NCBI GenBank assembly: GCA_965240325.2
Contig: OZ251229.1
Span: 992,001 to 1,056,000, forward strand
Length of the DNA stretch: 64,000 nucleotides
Source of the DNA: Rebecca billardiae RCC1528
Taxonomy: Eukaryota > Haptophyta
Reading direction: 5' to 3'
Shown: piece after piece, positions 48,782 through 58,969 of the stretch
How positions within the stretch are numbered: the first letter of the stretch is position 1
Layout: the number at the start of each line of letters is the position of its first letter
The notes under the pieces: model-generated
What the model saw: the letters and a program-made list of their open reading frames with translations, nothing else
Told to the model about the DNA's origin: nothing
The model's database searches: none
Program-made: the position numbers and the translations under genes

Positions 48782-50920
48782 CTAGATCATGACGATCGCA
48801 GCTGGCTGCTCGGTTGTCTCATCGCCGTCGACCCAGCTGTTGCCGCCGTTCGACTCCTCATCGACCACCCAGATGTGCGGCCCGCTGGCCGAGTTCCACT
48901 CGCGGGCGCCGACGCACTGGCGGATCTCGTCATACCTGCGTATCACCGGCTCGTGATCGGCATAGCCGGCGCGTGCCGCCTCGATCACAGCGTCGCCAGC
49001 AGTCGGGCTCGTCCAGCCGACGCCAGCCGCGACGAGGGCGTCCGGCGAGAGGCGTGGCACGCGCAGGCCAGCCTGGTGCACGCGCACGCTTCGGAGGGCG
49101 CGCAGCTGCGGGAGCGCCCACACCTCCTCCTCCGAGACCTCGATCCCCTCGAAGGAGATGTGCGTGATCGTCGGCGGCAGCAGCTGCAGCGCGTCGCCCA
49201 GCCCACGCAACCCGCCGGGCGGCTCGGCCGCGCACGTTGGCCGCGCCGAGCGCTGGTACTCGAAGTCGCACGTCTGCACGTCGCAGCGCACCTCGAGGCG
49301 CTCGAGCGCGGGCGCGCGCCGCAGCATCTCCGCGAGCACAAAGTGCAGGTTGTCCGCCGCATGGTCCGCGTACCGCTCCTCCGCCGCCCCGTGAGGCAGC
49401 AGGGGCGTGGCCTGCAAGTAATGGCTGTCGTCAGCGTTGTGGTAGCGCGCCCAGAAGAGATCGAGGCTGAGCGAGCGCAGCGCGCCAAACGCGGGCCTCT
49501 CGCCCCGCAAGGTGGTGCGCGCGAGGGCGAGGGCTTCCGCGGAGTGGCGCAGCTGCTCGTTCTGGAACCACACGTCGCCGAGGTTGAGCGTCGCCTTGAG
49601 CTCGCGCAGCGCGGGCAGATGCGAGCCCAGGCTGAGCAGCGGCGCCCACCTGAGGCCGTGGTTGAGCGAGTACACGTTAGGCTCGAGCGGGGCGGCCGGC
49701 GGGCCGTCCGCGCCCGCCGGCGCGCCGGCCCTGTCGCCCGCCATCAGGTCCAAGCGCATCGGCTCGTTCAGCAGCACGTGCTGCCGGAAGCCGTGCGGCC
49801 CCTTCGCGTACCCGCCCACGCCGCCCCTCAGCACGAGGACACTGAGCGCCTCGAGCGAGCGCGGCAGCGCGGGCAGCACGCGCGCGGCCGCGGTGGGCAC
49901 GTTGAGCAGCTCGCACGGGAGCATGAGCCGGCGGAGCTGCGGCGCGGCGCGCAGCGTGTGCACCCACTCGCTCACCTCCATGTCCGCCTCCTCCAGGTGC
50001 AGCGACTGCAGCCCGGCGAAGAACGGAAAAGTCCGGATGGTCGGCAGCACCAGGCTCGCCACGCCTCCGTTCAGGTTGAGGCTGCGCACGCCGCCGCCGA
50101 GCTGGCGCACGATGAGGACGGTGCGCTTCGTGTTCGGCCCGTCGCCGCCGCACGGCCAGAACGTCAGCTCGCGGCAGCAGTTCTTCGGCAGCAGCTGCAC
50201 CAGCCGGCGCAGGCCGTCCGTCGAGGGCCAGAAGCGGTGCGCCCACCGGTTGGCGGGCGCGCGCCTCGGCACGTCCTCCGGCCGCTTCTTGCCGCGCCGG
50301 CGCGCGCGGTACTCGCTCGGCAGCTTGGCCGGCTCGCACGCGAACTCGAGCGAGTGCCACATGTCCGGCCGCTCGCGCAGCGCGCGCCACCCCTTGCACA
50401 CGCACGTCGCGCACATGAGCCGATCGCGCAGCGAGAGATGGCCGCCGACGACAAGGATGAGCACGTCGAGCGAGAGGAGGCAGGAGAGCTCGCCGCTCGG
50501 CTGGCCGGTGTTGGGCACCTTGGCGAGGGAGGCCTTCAGCGCGCGCGCGCTCTCGCGCCGCGCGTGCTGCGCGGCCTTTGTCGCCGCCTTCTTGCGCTCG
50601 CGCTCCGCCTCGGCGTCGGCTATCGCTCGCTTCAGCGCCTCGAGCGCGGGCTTGCGCTGCTCGGCCGGCAGCTGCTCGTCGAAGACGACCTCGCTCCACG
50701 GCGGCTTGCTGAGGCCGAGCGCCATAAACGGCTGCTTCCGCTTGCCCCCGCCCACGAGCGTGCTCGGCAGCACGCACGAGAAGCACTTGTAGTGATGGAA
50801 CTCCCCCGCCTGGCCAGTCGGCCGGTTGAAGCGCAGCTCGCCCCTGGGCAGCAGCTTGTGGCACGACTCGCACTTGCAGTCGCGACCAACGATCTCGATG
50901 CGGTTCGTCGGGACGGGCAT
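48782..50920 (-). CDS. PARP-type zinc-finger / F-box / leucine-rich repeat protein
   Basis: 712 aa from ATG at 50920. Residues 10-60 carry a PARP-type zinc finger, CKCESCHKLLPRGELRF then HHYKCFSC, with candidate ligands Cys17, Cys20, His43 and Cys46. PARP-type fingers recognise nicked or broken DNA ends. A charged helix follows (EAERERKKAATKAAQHARRE). An F-box-like segment, SLDVLILVVGGHLSLRDRLM then VCKGWRALRERPDMW, spans about 165-215. Degenerate leucine-rich repeats fill ~300-690 (LQSLHLEEADMEVSEWVHTL, LRRLMLPCEL, ALRSLSLDLFW). The architecture suggests an SCF substrate adaptor that may be brought to damaged DNA. No PARP catalytic domain or ligase domain is present. Single exon. Confidence 0.75.
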   Translation of the reverse strand: MPVPTNRIEIVGRDCKCESCHKLLPRGELRFNRPTGQAGEFHHYKCFSCVLPSTLVGGGKRKQPFMALGLSKPPWSEVVFDEQLPAEQRKPALEALKRAIADAEAERERKKAATKAAQHARRESARALKASLAKVPNTGQPSGELSCLLSLDVLILVVGGHLSLRDRLMCATCVCKGWRALRERPDMWHSLEFACEPAKLPSEYRARRRGKKRPEDVPRRAPANRWAHRFWPSTDGLRRLVQLLPKNCCRELTFWPCGGDGPNTKRTVLIVRQLGGGVRSLNLNGGVASLVLPTIRTFPFFAGLQSLHLEEADMEVSEWVHTLRAAPQLRRLMLPCELLNVPTAAARVLPALPRSLEALSVLVLRGGVGGYAKGPHGFRQHVLLNEPMRLDLMAGDRAGAPAGADGPPAAPLEPNVYSLNHGLRWAPLLSLGSHLPALRELKATLNLGDVWFQNEQLRHSAEALALARTTLRGERPAFGALRSLSLDLFWARYHNADDSHYLQATPLLPHGAAEERYADHAADNLHFVLAEMLRRAPALERLEVRCDVQTCDFEYQRSARPTCAAEPPGGLRGLGDALQLLPPTITHISFEGIEVSEEEVWALPQLRALRSVRVHQAGLRVPRLSPDALVAAGVGWTSPTAGDAVIEAARAGYADHEPVIRRYDEIRQCVGAREWNSASGPHIWVVDEESNGGNSWVDGDETTEQPAAIVMI

Positions 50921-52027
50921 CGTGCGCGCGTGCGCGCGGGACGCCGCAGTGCTTGCGCGTGCGCCCGCCTGGCCGTGGGGGCTCCACGCAGCTCGATGCC
51001 ACGAAACCTCCCGGACCGTCGTCGTCAAGAGATCTTTTTTCCTTGGCCGGGGCCGAACCGCTCCTCGGAAAGCTATAGTAAATGTGGGTACGTCGTGATG
51101 GCCAATCACACCCGTATTATTAACACTTTTAACTTAAGCTACCGTAAACCGGCGGCGCGGTTCTTTTAACGGCCCGCCATTCCCCTTTATAACGGGCTCC
51201 GGGTGATCAGACTGGCGGCCGAAGCCTCCAGCGTTCTGAGCGCCGTGTCTTGCGCGTACTCGGTACTGGCCTGGGCAGCTGTCCGGTTAAGACCCGGACT
51301 GCCACTGCCGCGTGCAACGGTGCAAGCACTGCGGCCGCAGGGCCCTCGCCCCATTGGGAGAGGGGAGGTAGTCCGGGTCTCAACCGGACAGCCTGGGCAG
51401 TCACTCACTGACTCACTCACTCATGACACTCACTCACTCCAGGCTCCACTGACTCCGCACTGGGCGGCACTGGCGGACTGGGGAGTGCCTCTCGTCGCAG
51501 GAGGCCGACGTCGGGGGCCCGTCTAAGTATAATGCACTAATGGCGTCTACTCCGTTGGCACAACTCTACTACAAGTCTGGCAGTAGACTAGCTAGTCGGA
51601 CAAGTCTGCCCTACTGTAAGTAGAGTAGTCGGCGGCGTGGCATCACGCAATATTACAGACAATTATTCAATACTCCGCGTGACTCAGCCGGACCGTCACC
51701 ATTCTTGCTGCCGAAGTGTGATCCAGTCGCGTCAGCAGGACAATAGTCAGAGTAGTCTGCGAGTCCGAAGTACTCATACTAATTATGATAATTATTAGCT
51801 AGTGAGGCCGGCATTGGCGCTCACGCCGCTGCTCACGCCGCACGCCGCGGTACTAAGACGGAGTGCCTGTGACAGCGGGCTGTGAGACAGTGAGCGCCCT
51901 CGTCGGGAGAATTAGATATATATGACACAGACGGAGTGACTCAGGCATGACTCATGAGCCTGGCGACGACCGTGATGAATCCTGCCGGGGGAGGTCAGCA
52001 CCTAGCCTCCGTCTCCGTAATACATGG
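50921..52027. other. Intergenic spacer with a long hairpin
   Basis: About 1.1 kb. It holds the inverted repeat at 51279-51391 and a CACT simple repeat near 51400-51450. AT-richer toward 51.6-51.9 kb. No protein gene seen. Confidence 0.5.
51279..51391 (+). repeat. Inverted repeat / hairpin with 25-nt arms
   Basis: Left arm 51279-51303 (CTGTCCGGTTAAGACCCGGA...) and right arm 51367-51391 (...TCCGGGTCTCAACCGGACAG) pair at 23 of 25 positions as DNA. As RNA, one of the two differences is a G-U pair. The loop is 63 nt. Could be a small-RNA precursor or a transposon footprint. Confidence 0.7.
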
Positions 52028-53410
52028 TCAGTGCCAGAAGGTCTGCCGCGCGATGTGGCGTGGCGCGGCACGGTACTGCACCGACTTCCCGAGCACCCCC
52101 CAGAGAAGCAGGTCGAGGGACGACGCGTCGAGCGCGCCGCCCGCCGCGCGCGAAACTGCCAGGATCGCCTCGCACGCCGCGACCGCGCCCGCCCGGATCG
52201 CCACCTCCTCCACACCGCCTGGCGGCAATGGCTGCTGCCCATCCACGCACGCCGCGAGCTCGGGCGCGTACACCAGGCAGCCGCGCGTGCGAAGCACCGC
52301 AGGCAGCACCGGGTCTGCGGCGACGGTGAGGAGGTGCAGGTCGGAGAAGTCGAAGCGCGGGTCGCGGCGCGAGAGCTGAGCGTGAAGCGATGCCACCAGT
52401 AGCTGCGCCTTCTTGAGCAGGTGCACGCGCAGCGGGGGAGCGCCTGCGCCCGCGCGTGCGCCCGCGGCCCTGCTCGCGGGCACCGCGCCGGCCGCAGTCG
52501 CCGGTATGTCCGCTACGTCTGCCAGAGCGGGGAGGAGAGCGACAAGGGCATCGATCAGGCTGGAGGCCGATGGGCGTACGCCGTGCGACGCCTCGCGGCC
52601 CAGATGCTCTAGCACGAACCCGCCGAGGCTGGTGTGCCCGCCCTGGACGAGCGCGCGGCCCGCCCCCCTAATCGCTGCATTCACGAGCGCTGCGAGCTCT
52701 GCCAGCGCAGCGCCCTGCGCGCTCTCCGGTGGTTCCGGGTGCTCGGGCAGGCGGAAGTGGCGCTCGGTATCGGACGCGCGCCACGAGACCATGCGCAGCG
52801 CGCTCCACGGCGCCTCGCGGGCGGCGCGCTCCACGCCCTCCGACATCACCACGAACGCCGAGCCATACTCGCCATGCCTGTACCGCCCGAGCTGGGATGC
52901 TCTCAGCTCCCGCTTGTACCCCGACCCAAAGTTGAGCAGGTCGAGCGCGCAGAAGGCGGAGACCTCGTCCTCGAGCGAGGCGAACGAGAGGCCCGCGAAG
53001 AAGCCCGTGTGGTACGGCGCCGAGCTCGGATCGTCGCCAGGCGCCGCGGCCGCGCGACTGAGCAGCTGCGCGCTGAGCCGGACGCATGCGCGCAGGTCGA
53101 CGGACACAAACGCTGTATCGAGCAGACAGCAGCTGGAGCGCACGCGCGCGAGAGCCCCCGTGCTCGCTGGCTGCCGCATGACGAGTCTCGCCTCGCCCGA
53201 CAGCGTGCATTGCCACACATGGCATAACTCAAATCCCAGCGCGCCGGCGAGCGCCGCATGCACATCGGTCTCGGCGCGCGTCAGGGTGATCACGAGCGAG
53301 ACGCGCTGCTGCACGTCAGCGTGGATCGCGCGCAGTGCTGCACGACCGCGCACAAGCGCCTCCTCCGCGCTGTCCGCTTCGAGGGTGCACTCGCGAGCCG
53401 CGCGCGCCAT
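52028..53410 (-). CDS. QNG1 (C9orf64, DUF2419) queuosine-nucleotide N-glycosylase/hydrolase
   Basis: 460 aa from ATG at 53410. The C-terminal two thirds match the queuosine salvage family. Examples are LDLLNFGSGYKREL and the late block LTVAADPVLPAVLRTRGCL, YAPELAAC, then LPPGGVEEVAIRAGAVAACE. The last is equivalent to the ...D.LPPGS.EEVEIRA block. The end is DLLLWGVLGKSVQYRAAPRH then TFW, the usual C-terminus. An N-terminal ~130-residue extension with HVWQCTLSGEARLVMRQ is unrecognised. QNG1 releases queuine from queuosine 5'-phosphate so it can be reused for tRNA modification, as expected in an organism that takes queuine from bacteria or recycled RNA. It is divergent from the esterase gene, with 63 bp between start codons. 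Confidence 0.9.
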   Translation of the reverse strand: MARAARECTLEADSAEEALVRGRAALRAIHADVQQRVSLVITLTRAETDVHAALAGALGFELCHVWQCTLSGEARLVMRQPASTGALARVRSSCCLLDTAFVSVDLRACVRLSAQLLSRAAAAPGDDPSSAPYHTGFFAGLSFASLEDEVSAFCALDLLNFGSGYKRELRASQLGRYRHGEYGSAFVVMSEGVERAAREAPWSALRMVSWRASDTERHFRLPEHPEPPESAQGAALAELAALVNAAIRGAGRALVQGGHTSLGGFVLEHLGREASHGVRPSASSLIDALVALLPALADVADIPATAAGAVPASRAAGARAGAGAPPLRVHLLKKAQLLVASLHAQLSRRDPRFDFSDLHLLTVAADPVLPAVLRTRGCLVYAPELAACVDGQQPLPPGGVEEVAIRAGAVAACEAILAVSRAAGGALDASSLDLLLWGVLGKSVQYRAAPRHIARQTFWH

Positions 53411-53473
53411 GGCCGCCCCGGCCGGATAGGCGCTCCGTCCCCGCGCCCCTGGCCAAAGGGTTGGCCTCGAACG
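53411..53473. promoter_or_regulatory. Compact divergent promoter of QNG1 and alpha/beta hydrolase
   Basis: Only 63 bp separate the two ATGs. An inverted repeat GGCCAA-AGGG-TTGGCC lies at 53451-53466 and could bind a dimeric factor. Both genes may have very short 5' leaders. Confidence 0.5.
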
Positions 53474-54367
53474 ATGGCGGCCATCGCCACGCGCGTGACG
53501 CTCCCACTTTGGGGTGATGAGCTCGCGGGGCCCCAGATCGACATGTGCTTCCCGCCGGGCTTCCAGGCTGGTAGTGAGAGCTTGCCGTGCGTCCTCGTCT
53601 TCCGCGGCGGCGCGTATAAGATGCGCGCAGGCAGCGCGACGATGTGCGCGGATGTGGCGCGATTGCACAAGGTAGTCGTCGGCGATGTCGCGTACCGCGT
53701 GCTCGGCGACAAGCACGCCCCCCGCGAGGCGGTGGCAGACGATCCGCTGTGGCCACACTTCTTCGCCGACGCCGCGCGCGCCGTGCGCCTGGTGCGTGCG
53801 AAGCACGCCGAGCTTGGCATCGCGCCGAACCGGGTCGGAGCCATCGGCTTCTCTGCAGGTGGCCACCTTGTCTCACTGCTCGCCAGCGGGCGCGAGCTGG
53901 CGCCGCCGAGTGTCGCTGACGCGACGTTGGACGCGTACTCGTTCGTACCCGACTTTACCGCTCTCAGCTACCCGTTCATCTCGCTCGTCGACGACGCGCT
54001 GCAGACGGGCGCGACCCGGCGCTGCGTCAAGATCTTTGCGGGGCGGGGCGACCCGCCGGACGAGCTGAGGCGGCTGCTGTCGTCGCAGCTGCACGTGCGC
54101 GAGGGGCACCCGCCAACGTTCATCTGGCACTGTGAGGACGACCGCATCGTACCCGTCTCGCAGGCGCGCGCCATGGCGGACGCGCTCGCGGCGGCGAGTG
54201 TTCCGCACGAGCAGTACATCCTTCCGGCGGGCGGGCACGCCATCGGGCTGGCTCTTGAGGGCGAGTGCGAGCACCCGAACGACTGGCTTACGCGCTTCTT
54301 CGACTGGGTGGGGAAGCTGCCGTCAGGCGCGGCGCTCGTGTTGGCGGGCGCTCCAGGGAGCGCCTGA
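53474..54367 (+). CDS. Alpha/beta hydrolase, acetyl-esterase/BD-FAE-like
   Basis: 297 aa from ATG at 53474. The canonical fold is seen: LPCVLVFRGGAY is the oxyanion-hole strand (HGGG replaced by FRGG). The nucleophile elbow is GAIGFSAGGHL with Ser127. The acid is HCEDDRIVPV with Asp223. The base is PAGGHAIGL with His255. This matches the acetyl-xylan-esterase/BD-FAE group of bacterial-type esterases. No signal peptide is seen, so it is probably cytosolic. Substrate unknown. No intron. The 61-bp dispersed repeat lies 73 bp beyond the stop codon. Confidence 0.9.
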   Translation: MAAIATRVTLPLWGDELAGPQIDMCFPPGFQAGSESLPCVLVFRGGAYKMRAGSATMCADVARLHKVVVGDVAYRVLGDKHAPREAVADDPLWPHFFADAARAVRLVRAKHAELGIAPNRVGAIGFSAGGHLVSLLASGRELAPPSVADATLDAYSFVPDFTALSYPFISLVDDALQTGATRRCVKIFAGRGDPPDELRRLLSSQLHVREGHPPTFIWHCEDDRIVPVSQARAMADALAAASVPHEQYILPAGGHAIGLALEGECEHPNDWLTRFFDWVGKLPSGAALVLAGAPGSA

Positions 54368-54995
54368 CACGGCGATCCATCGGATTCGCCCTCGCCTACG
54401 TGCCCAGCTTGTCCGAGGGCGTGTCGGCACTAGCTATTGTTTAACGTGCGTAAGGCTCACGGTGGCAGGTTGCCGCGCCATCCTTCATCGCACGCTCTCC
54501 GAATAAGAGAGACCTGGAAATATATAACTGCTGGTTTGCACCGACATGACCTCAGACGCACGCAAGAGCACGCCAGTACTCCCACTCGGCCACAGACCGG
54601 CGTCCAGGCCGAGCCGAACTCGACGGGCCCGTGCTGCGTGCGGGCAGTAGATAGATTACGTGGCCGCGCGCTATTTATTTCAATAATGGCGCACGCCCCC
54701 CCCCCCGAAAGGTCTGAGCGTGAGCGAAAGCCGGGGGGGGGGCGGCGCACGTGCTCCGCAAAATCAAAAAGAGGATGCGCGCAGGATTTTGGGGATTTTT
54801 CGGTAGGTGGCCACCGCGTATGAGTGGATATCGCTGCCGCAATGATTGCGTTTGTACTGCCCCTTAATTTTAACGATAGTAACACTTAGGGGGAATGCAG
54901 GGTGGAATAGCACATAACACCAGCCGTGTGTTAGAACATTCCGTCATAGTAAGATGCCTGAATTGTAAGAGCCTGAAACAGCTCGCCAACCATAG
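54368..54995. other. Intergenic region with dispersed repeat
   Basis: Holds repeat copy 2 at 54440-54500, a C7 to G9 homopolymer pair at about 54697-54742, then AT-rich DNA. No gene seen. Confidence 0.5.
54440..54500 (-). repeat. 61-bp dispersed repeat, copy 2
   Basis: Exact reverse complement of 3370-3430. Confidence 0.9.
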
Positions 54996-55352
54996 ATGAT
55001 AGAAACGATAGGTTGGGTCGTCAGCTTTGATTCACGCGCTTCTGAAAAACAGCGTTTTAGATTAGACGCATCCCTCTTCTCTTATAAGAGAACTGCGCTT
55101 CAAAAACACCGTTTCAACGAAAGACGATCGCCCGCCATTCAACTGAAACGAGAGCTGTTCACTCATCAGATTCATCAAAGCGACGCGATATGGTATTGCG
55201 CGGGTAGCTTGAATCGACCTTCCCGCGCGCCCTGGTATCATACGGTTAGCAAGCTACTGTTGTTGATATACTTTTGGTCATCTGTTGATACGACGTCAAT
55301 GCGGGTGGCAATCCATTCTTGGATTGCAAGAATGGATTGCCACCCGCATTGA
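54996..55352 (+). other. Low-GC open frame, 118 aa, unidentified
   Basis: The frame runs from ATG 54996 (MIETIGWVVSFDSR) in DNA of much lower GC than any real gene here. It has no recognised domain. Its last ~25 codons lie in the perfect palindrome 55295-55355. Codon use is unlike the other genes. It may be foreign (viral or transposon) DNA or chance. Confidence 0.25.
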
Positions 55353-55355
55353 CGA
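55295..55355 (+). repeat. Perfect 27-bp inverted repeat with 7-nt loop
   Basis: Left arm 55295-55321 (CGTCAATGCGGGTGGCAATC...) and right arm 55329-55355 are exact complements; the loop is GGATTGC. A partial echo, AATGCGGGTG, occurs at about 55420. Confidence 0.95.
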
Positions 55356-55639
55356 GCCTAAAATCTCATGAGCATAAGAATTTCTACCGCTTCAAGTACG
55401 ACGAATTGATTCAAAGCCAAATGCGGGTGTGATTCGACGTTATGATCCATCTGCAATCATTATAGGAGCTCTCTGAAAATAAGACTACCAGTAGTGTCCT
55501 GACGCGTGACGATTCAGATCGCGAGGCGTCACGTTGCGCCGGCCGGCTCGCGCAAAACACGACGAGTACGAGCCGATCGTCGCGCGCGGCCTCTGCGCGC
55601 GCGCGGCGGCGCGGCGCGCGGCCGGGCGCGGGAGCCTGG

Positions 55640-56350
55640 GCGGCGGCGGGCGCGCGGCGGGGCGTGTGCTGCCCGAGAGGCTGGCGCACTCGCCCAGCGC
55701 CGCCGCGCACACCGCCGCCGACCTCGCGCGCACGCCCTCCGTCGCGGCGACGACGGCGACGACGGCGGCGCGCGCGGGCGGCAGACGCTGTGCGAGCGCG
55801 CCACCGCCGACGCCGTCGCGCCGCCGCTGCCCCCGCCGCACCGTGCCGCCGTCGCAGAGGCCGCGCCGCCGTTGGTCGACGCGCGCGCACGCGTCGCCAC
55901 GGCCGCCGCCGTCGAGATTCATCATTCAAGATCGGCGCGGGCGTACGCTGCGGCTCGCGCAACGCGCCGCCGCCGCCGCCGCCGCTCCCCCCGCCCCCGT
56001 CCGCCCTCCCGCCCGTCCCGCGCCTCGACGGCGCGCGCCTCCAAAATGTGTGCACCACCGTGCACCGCGCCTCGTGGCGGACGGCGCGGCGCACTGGGCC
56101 GCGGCCGTGTGGGCGATGGCGCGCGGCGCGCGACCCGACGTACGCGGCGGCGCTCGGCCGCACGCTCGAGGGGCCGCTGTGCGCGCTCGCCGCGCCGCCG
56201 CTGCCCGCCGCCGCCGCAAGCCGCAAGTCGCTCGCGCGCCGCGGCCGCGGCCGAGGCGGGACGGGTGGGAGGCGGCGGCTCGGCGCGCGCTGCGGAGGCG
56301 CCGCTGCTGCCGCTGCGCGCGGCGCAGCGGCTTCTCGCGTAGTGGTCGGG
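55640..56350 (+). pseudogene. Frameshifted coding-like GC island, unidentified
   Basis: GC jumps sharply here. Protein-like stretches are scattered over all three plus frames: RLAHSPSAAAHTAADLARTP, then TLCERATADAVAPPLPPP, then LVADGAAHWAAAVWAMARG, then DPTYAAALGRTLEGPLCAL. They would line up as one protein only with two or three frameshifts. No ATG, splice borders or family could be fixed. A decayed gene copy or a multi-exon gene with very GC-rich introns are both possible. Confidence 0.3.
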
Positions 56351-56634
56351 CGCGGCGCTGAGTGGCTGCTCTGCGCGCAGCGCGGCTGCGCACACAACGC
56401 GCGTGCGAGCTCGCGTGCACCCCCGGCGCCGCCGCCCGGCTGTCGGACTCGCCAGTGACTCGGCTGCATTCGGCGCATGCACCCGTCCGACCGTCCGACC
56501 GTGTCGTCACAAGCCGGCTGCTGCTCACAAGCTGCGCGTGATTCGTGACGAAGAAAGAACGCGACAACTAGCAGCCACTATCGGGCCGTGCGCCCTCAAC
56601 TTCGTTGTTTACTACCCGAAGATCGGCGTAGCCG

Positions 56635-56775
<141 letters not shown>

Positions 56776-57940
56776 CCCGCCATATATGATTATATTGCAT
56801 GCAATTCGTCGTCTGACTCTGAGTCGGCTGCGAGGGCGTAGCCTCAACAAGTAGCATGGTCAGGACTCAGGTGGAGCCGGCCCGCCGATATCGGGCGTGA
56901 GTTACTGCATCCGTGCTCACTGCTGTCCGCGGTCCGTCGGTCGTCGGACCGCGCCGAGACTCGCTAAGCACGGCAGCCACGGGTTCGGTTGGCAGCGGTT
57001 ACTGTATTATGGCGCTGGTGATGTGACGCGCATCCGTCTGCCGTGCTGCTAGCTACTCATCGGAGTACGACTGTCGCCTCTATAGCTAGTGTGCATGCCC
57101 GCCCACGGACGCGGTCACCGCTTATTCTTAAGGGCGATCAGTATCATCATATAGACGTCACCAGTCCGGACGACGCGATATGCGAAGGTAGTATGTGCGC
57201 GGCGTGATTGATGATGATCGATTCATTCGACCGGACCCGTTGCAAGCGTGAGCGCCGAAAAAACGACACTTCGGCGGCCTAGAGTGACGATACAGTCTTG
57301 CAGGCGGCGGCGGCGGCGGCGGGAGCGTGACAGTGCGTCTACCATCACCTTCCGTCTAGCGCGCTACGCCGCGCGTGCCGGGTAGTGCCCCCGGCCCGCC
57401 GCAGCAGCAGCCTCGACAAGTGAAGAGACGATGACCGCGGACGCAGTGCCGCCGAGTACAGCCTGCATCCACTTGCCGCGCGGCGCGCACTGTAGTTGCA
57501 CTTGCAGCGCTCGCGCTCGGCGAGCATGGGCGTGCGCTCAGGCGTGTCAAGTGCTGTCTCGTCGGCGCGCTTTCGCCTGCCACCTCGTGCACCCGTGCAC
57601 GCAGCTTCATCGTCTTCATGAGGACTGCTGTGCTGCTGTCGCCATCACCCGAGTCCGAGTCGCGCGCGGCGCGCGCGGTGGCAGCTGTGCACCGCAGAGT
57701 GTCACCGCTGCTGCTTCGCAGCAGTCATCAGCAGCTGCGTCGTCATCCTCCTCGTCGTCGGCTTCCACTGCCGCAAGAGGGAACGCTGCCAAAGCTGCAG
57801 TTGGGAGGCAAGCCCTTCTCTCTTCCCATCGCGGCGCGCGCGCTGCGACAGCCCTCCCCGTTTCCTTCTCTTGATTGACCACCTGCTGAGGGTTTTGCAG
57901 CTCGATCTCGGCAACGGCAGCACCTGGCGACGAACGGATT

Positions 57941-57981
57941 GGATTGGTGCACGGGGAATTGGATTCCCCGTGCACCAATCC
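57941..57981 (+). repeat. Perfect 18-bp hairpin
   Basis: GGATTGGTGCACGGGGAA (57941-57958) and its exact reverse complement (57964-57981) flank a TTGGA loop. Confidence 0.95.
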
Positions 57982-58858
57982 GCTCGGCTCGTCGCGCCCG
58001 GCAGCCATCGCCCAGCGCTAGTTGCAAAACCGTATTTTCACCGGTACGTCGCATTTTCACCGCCCTACGGTCACTCACCCGTGCAACGGGTCACCGGCGC
58101 TCCATGCTCACCATGATGACAGATGATGACTAGCCCATGGATAGTCGCGGCGACATCCGCTGATGCAGACATGGCACTACGCCGTCAAATCATCGTCGCG
58201 TGTCGGCGGCTTGCATATTGTTTCCAGCAACTGCTGCATCATCGAAAACTTGCGACGATGATATTGACCACTGACATGCTCATGCAATGACAGTGACGAT
58301 GACACTGGCAGTGAGGCTGCATCTACAGCATCTAGCCACTGCGCGCAGCGGAAAACTCAGCATTTTCAAGACCTTAAACTGCTGTGCTGCCTGACAATTC
58401 TGTGCGGCGGAAGGTACGTGTCCAACAGCAGTAGTCATTTGTTTTACTGGTCATGGCCTGCCGCTCGGGACCGTCCGCAGATTGATGACGTGAAATGTAC
58501 TACTATGAAAATCCGATCGACCAGCGGAATACTGATTTTCAACCGCATTATGATATTGGGACGTGGGCGCCCAGAATATATGGATAACTGCGCGGAAGAG
58601 CTGTGCTCGCGCGGAAATCGTGCACGTGCCATGATCAGCGCACTACCTGAGACCGTACAGTAACCATCTTAGCAGAGTTCTTGAAGCCGCCTGTGGACCA
58701 ATAATATCATTACTCAATAATAATAATCATGGAGCATCTGCTGTCGTGCGATGATGACTCAGACCTGACCCGGACGTACACGTTCCGACGGCACGCAGGT
58801 GGTCTCAGACTAGTGACTCAGAGCTACACCGTCATGGTGACGATGGCTGTCACTTTAT

Positions 58859-58905
58859 CTCGCCTGCCTGAGCTCCGTGTGCGTCTCTTATTCTTATAGT
58901 AAGAC
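58859..58905 (+). repeat. Dispersed repeat (left arm of 14903 palindrome), copy 2
   Basis: CTCGCCTGCCTGAGCTCCGT then GTGCGTCTCTTATTCTTA; a few substitutions from 14903. Confidence 0.8.
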
Positions 58906-58969
58906 GACGACGTTTTATTGTGGACGACGGTGGGGCGAGGACGACGGGCGCTGGCGCGCCGCGAGGCGG

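Noticed and set aside
48875-51169. 764-aa plus-strand frame over the zinc-finger/F-box gene
   Set aside because: Arg/Leu/Ala-rich shadow without domains.
57616-58008. 130-aa minus frame with acidic patch
   Set aside because: Overlaps another equally long frame, contains part of the hairpin, no domain and poor start context.
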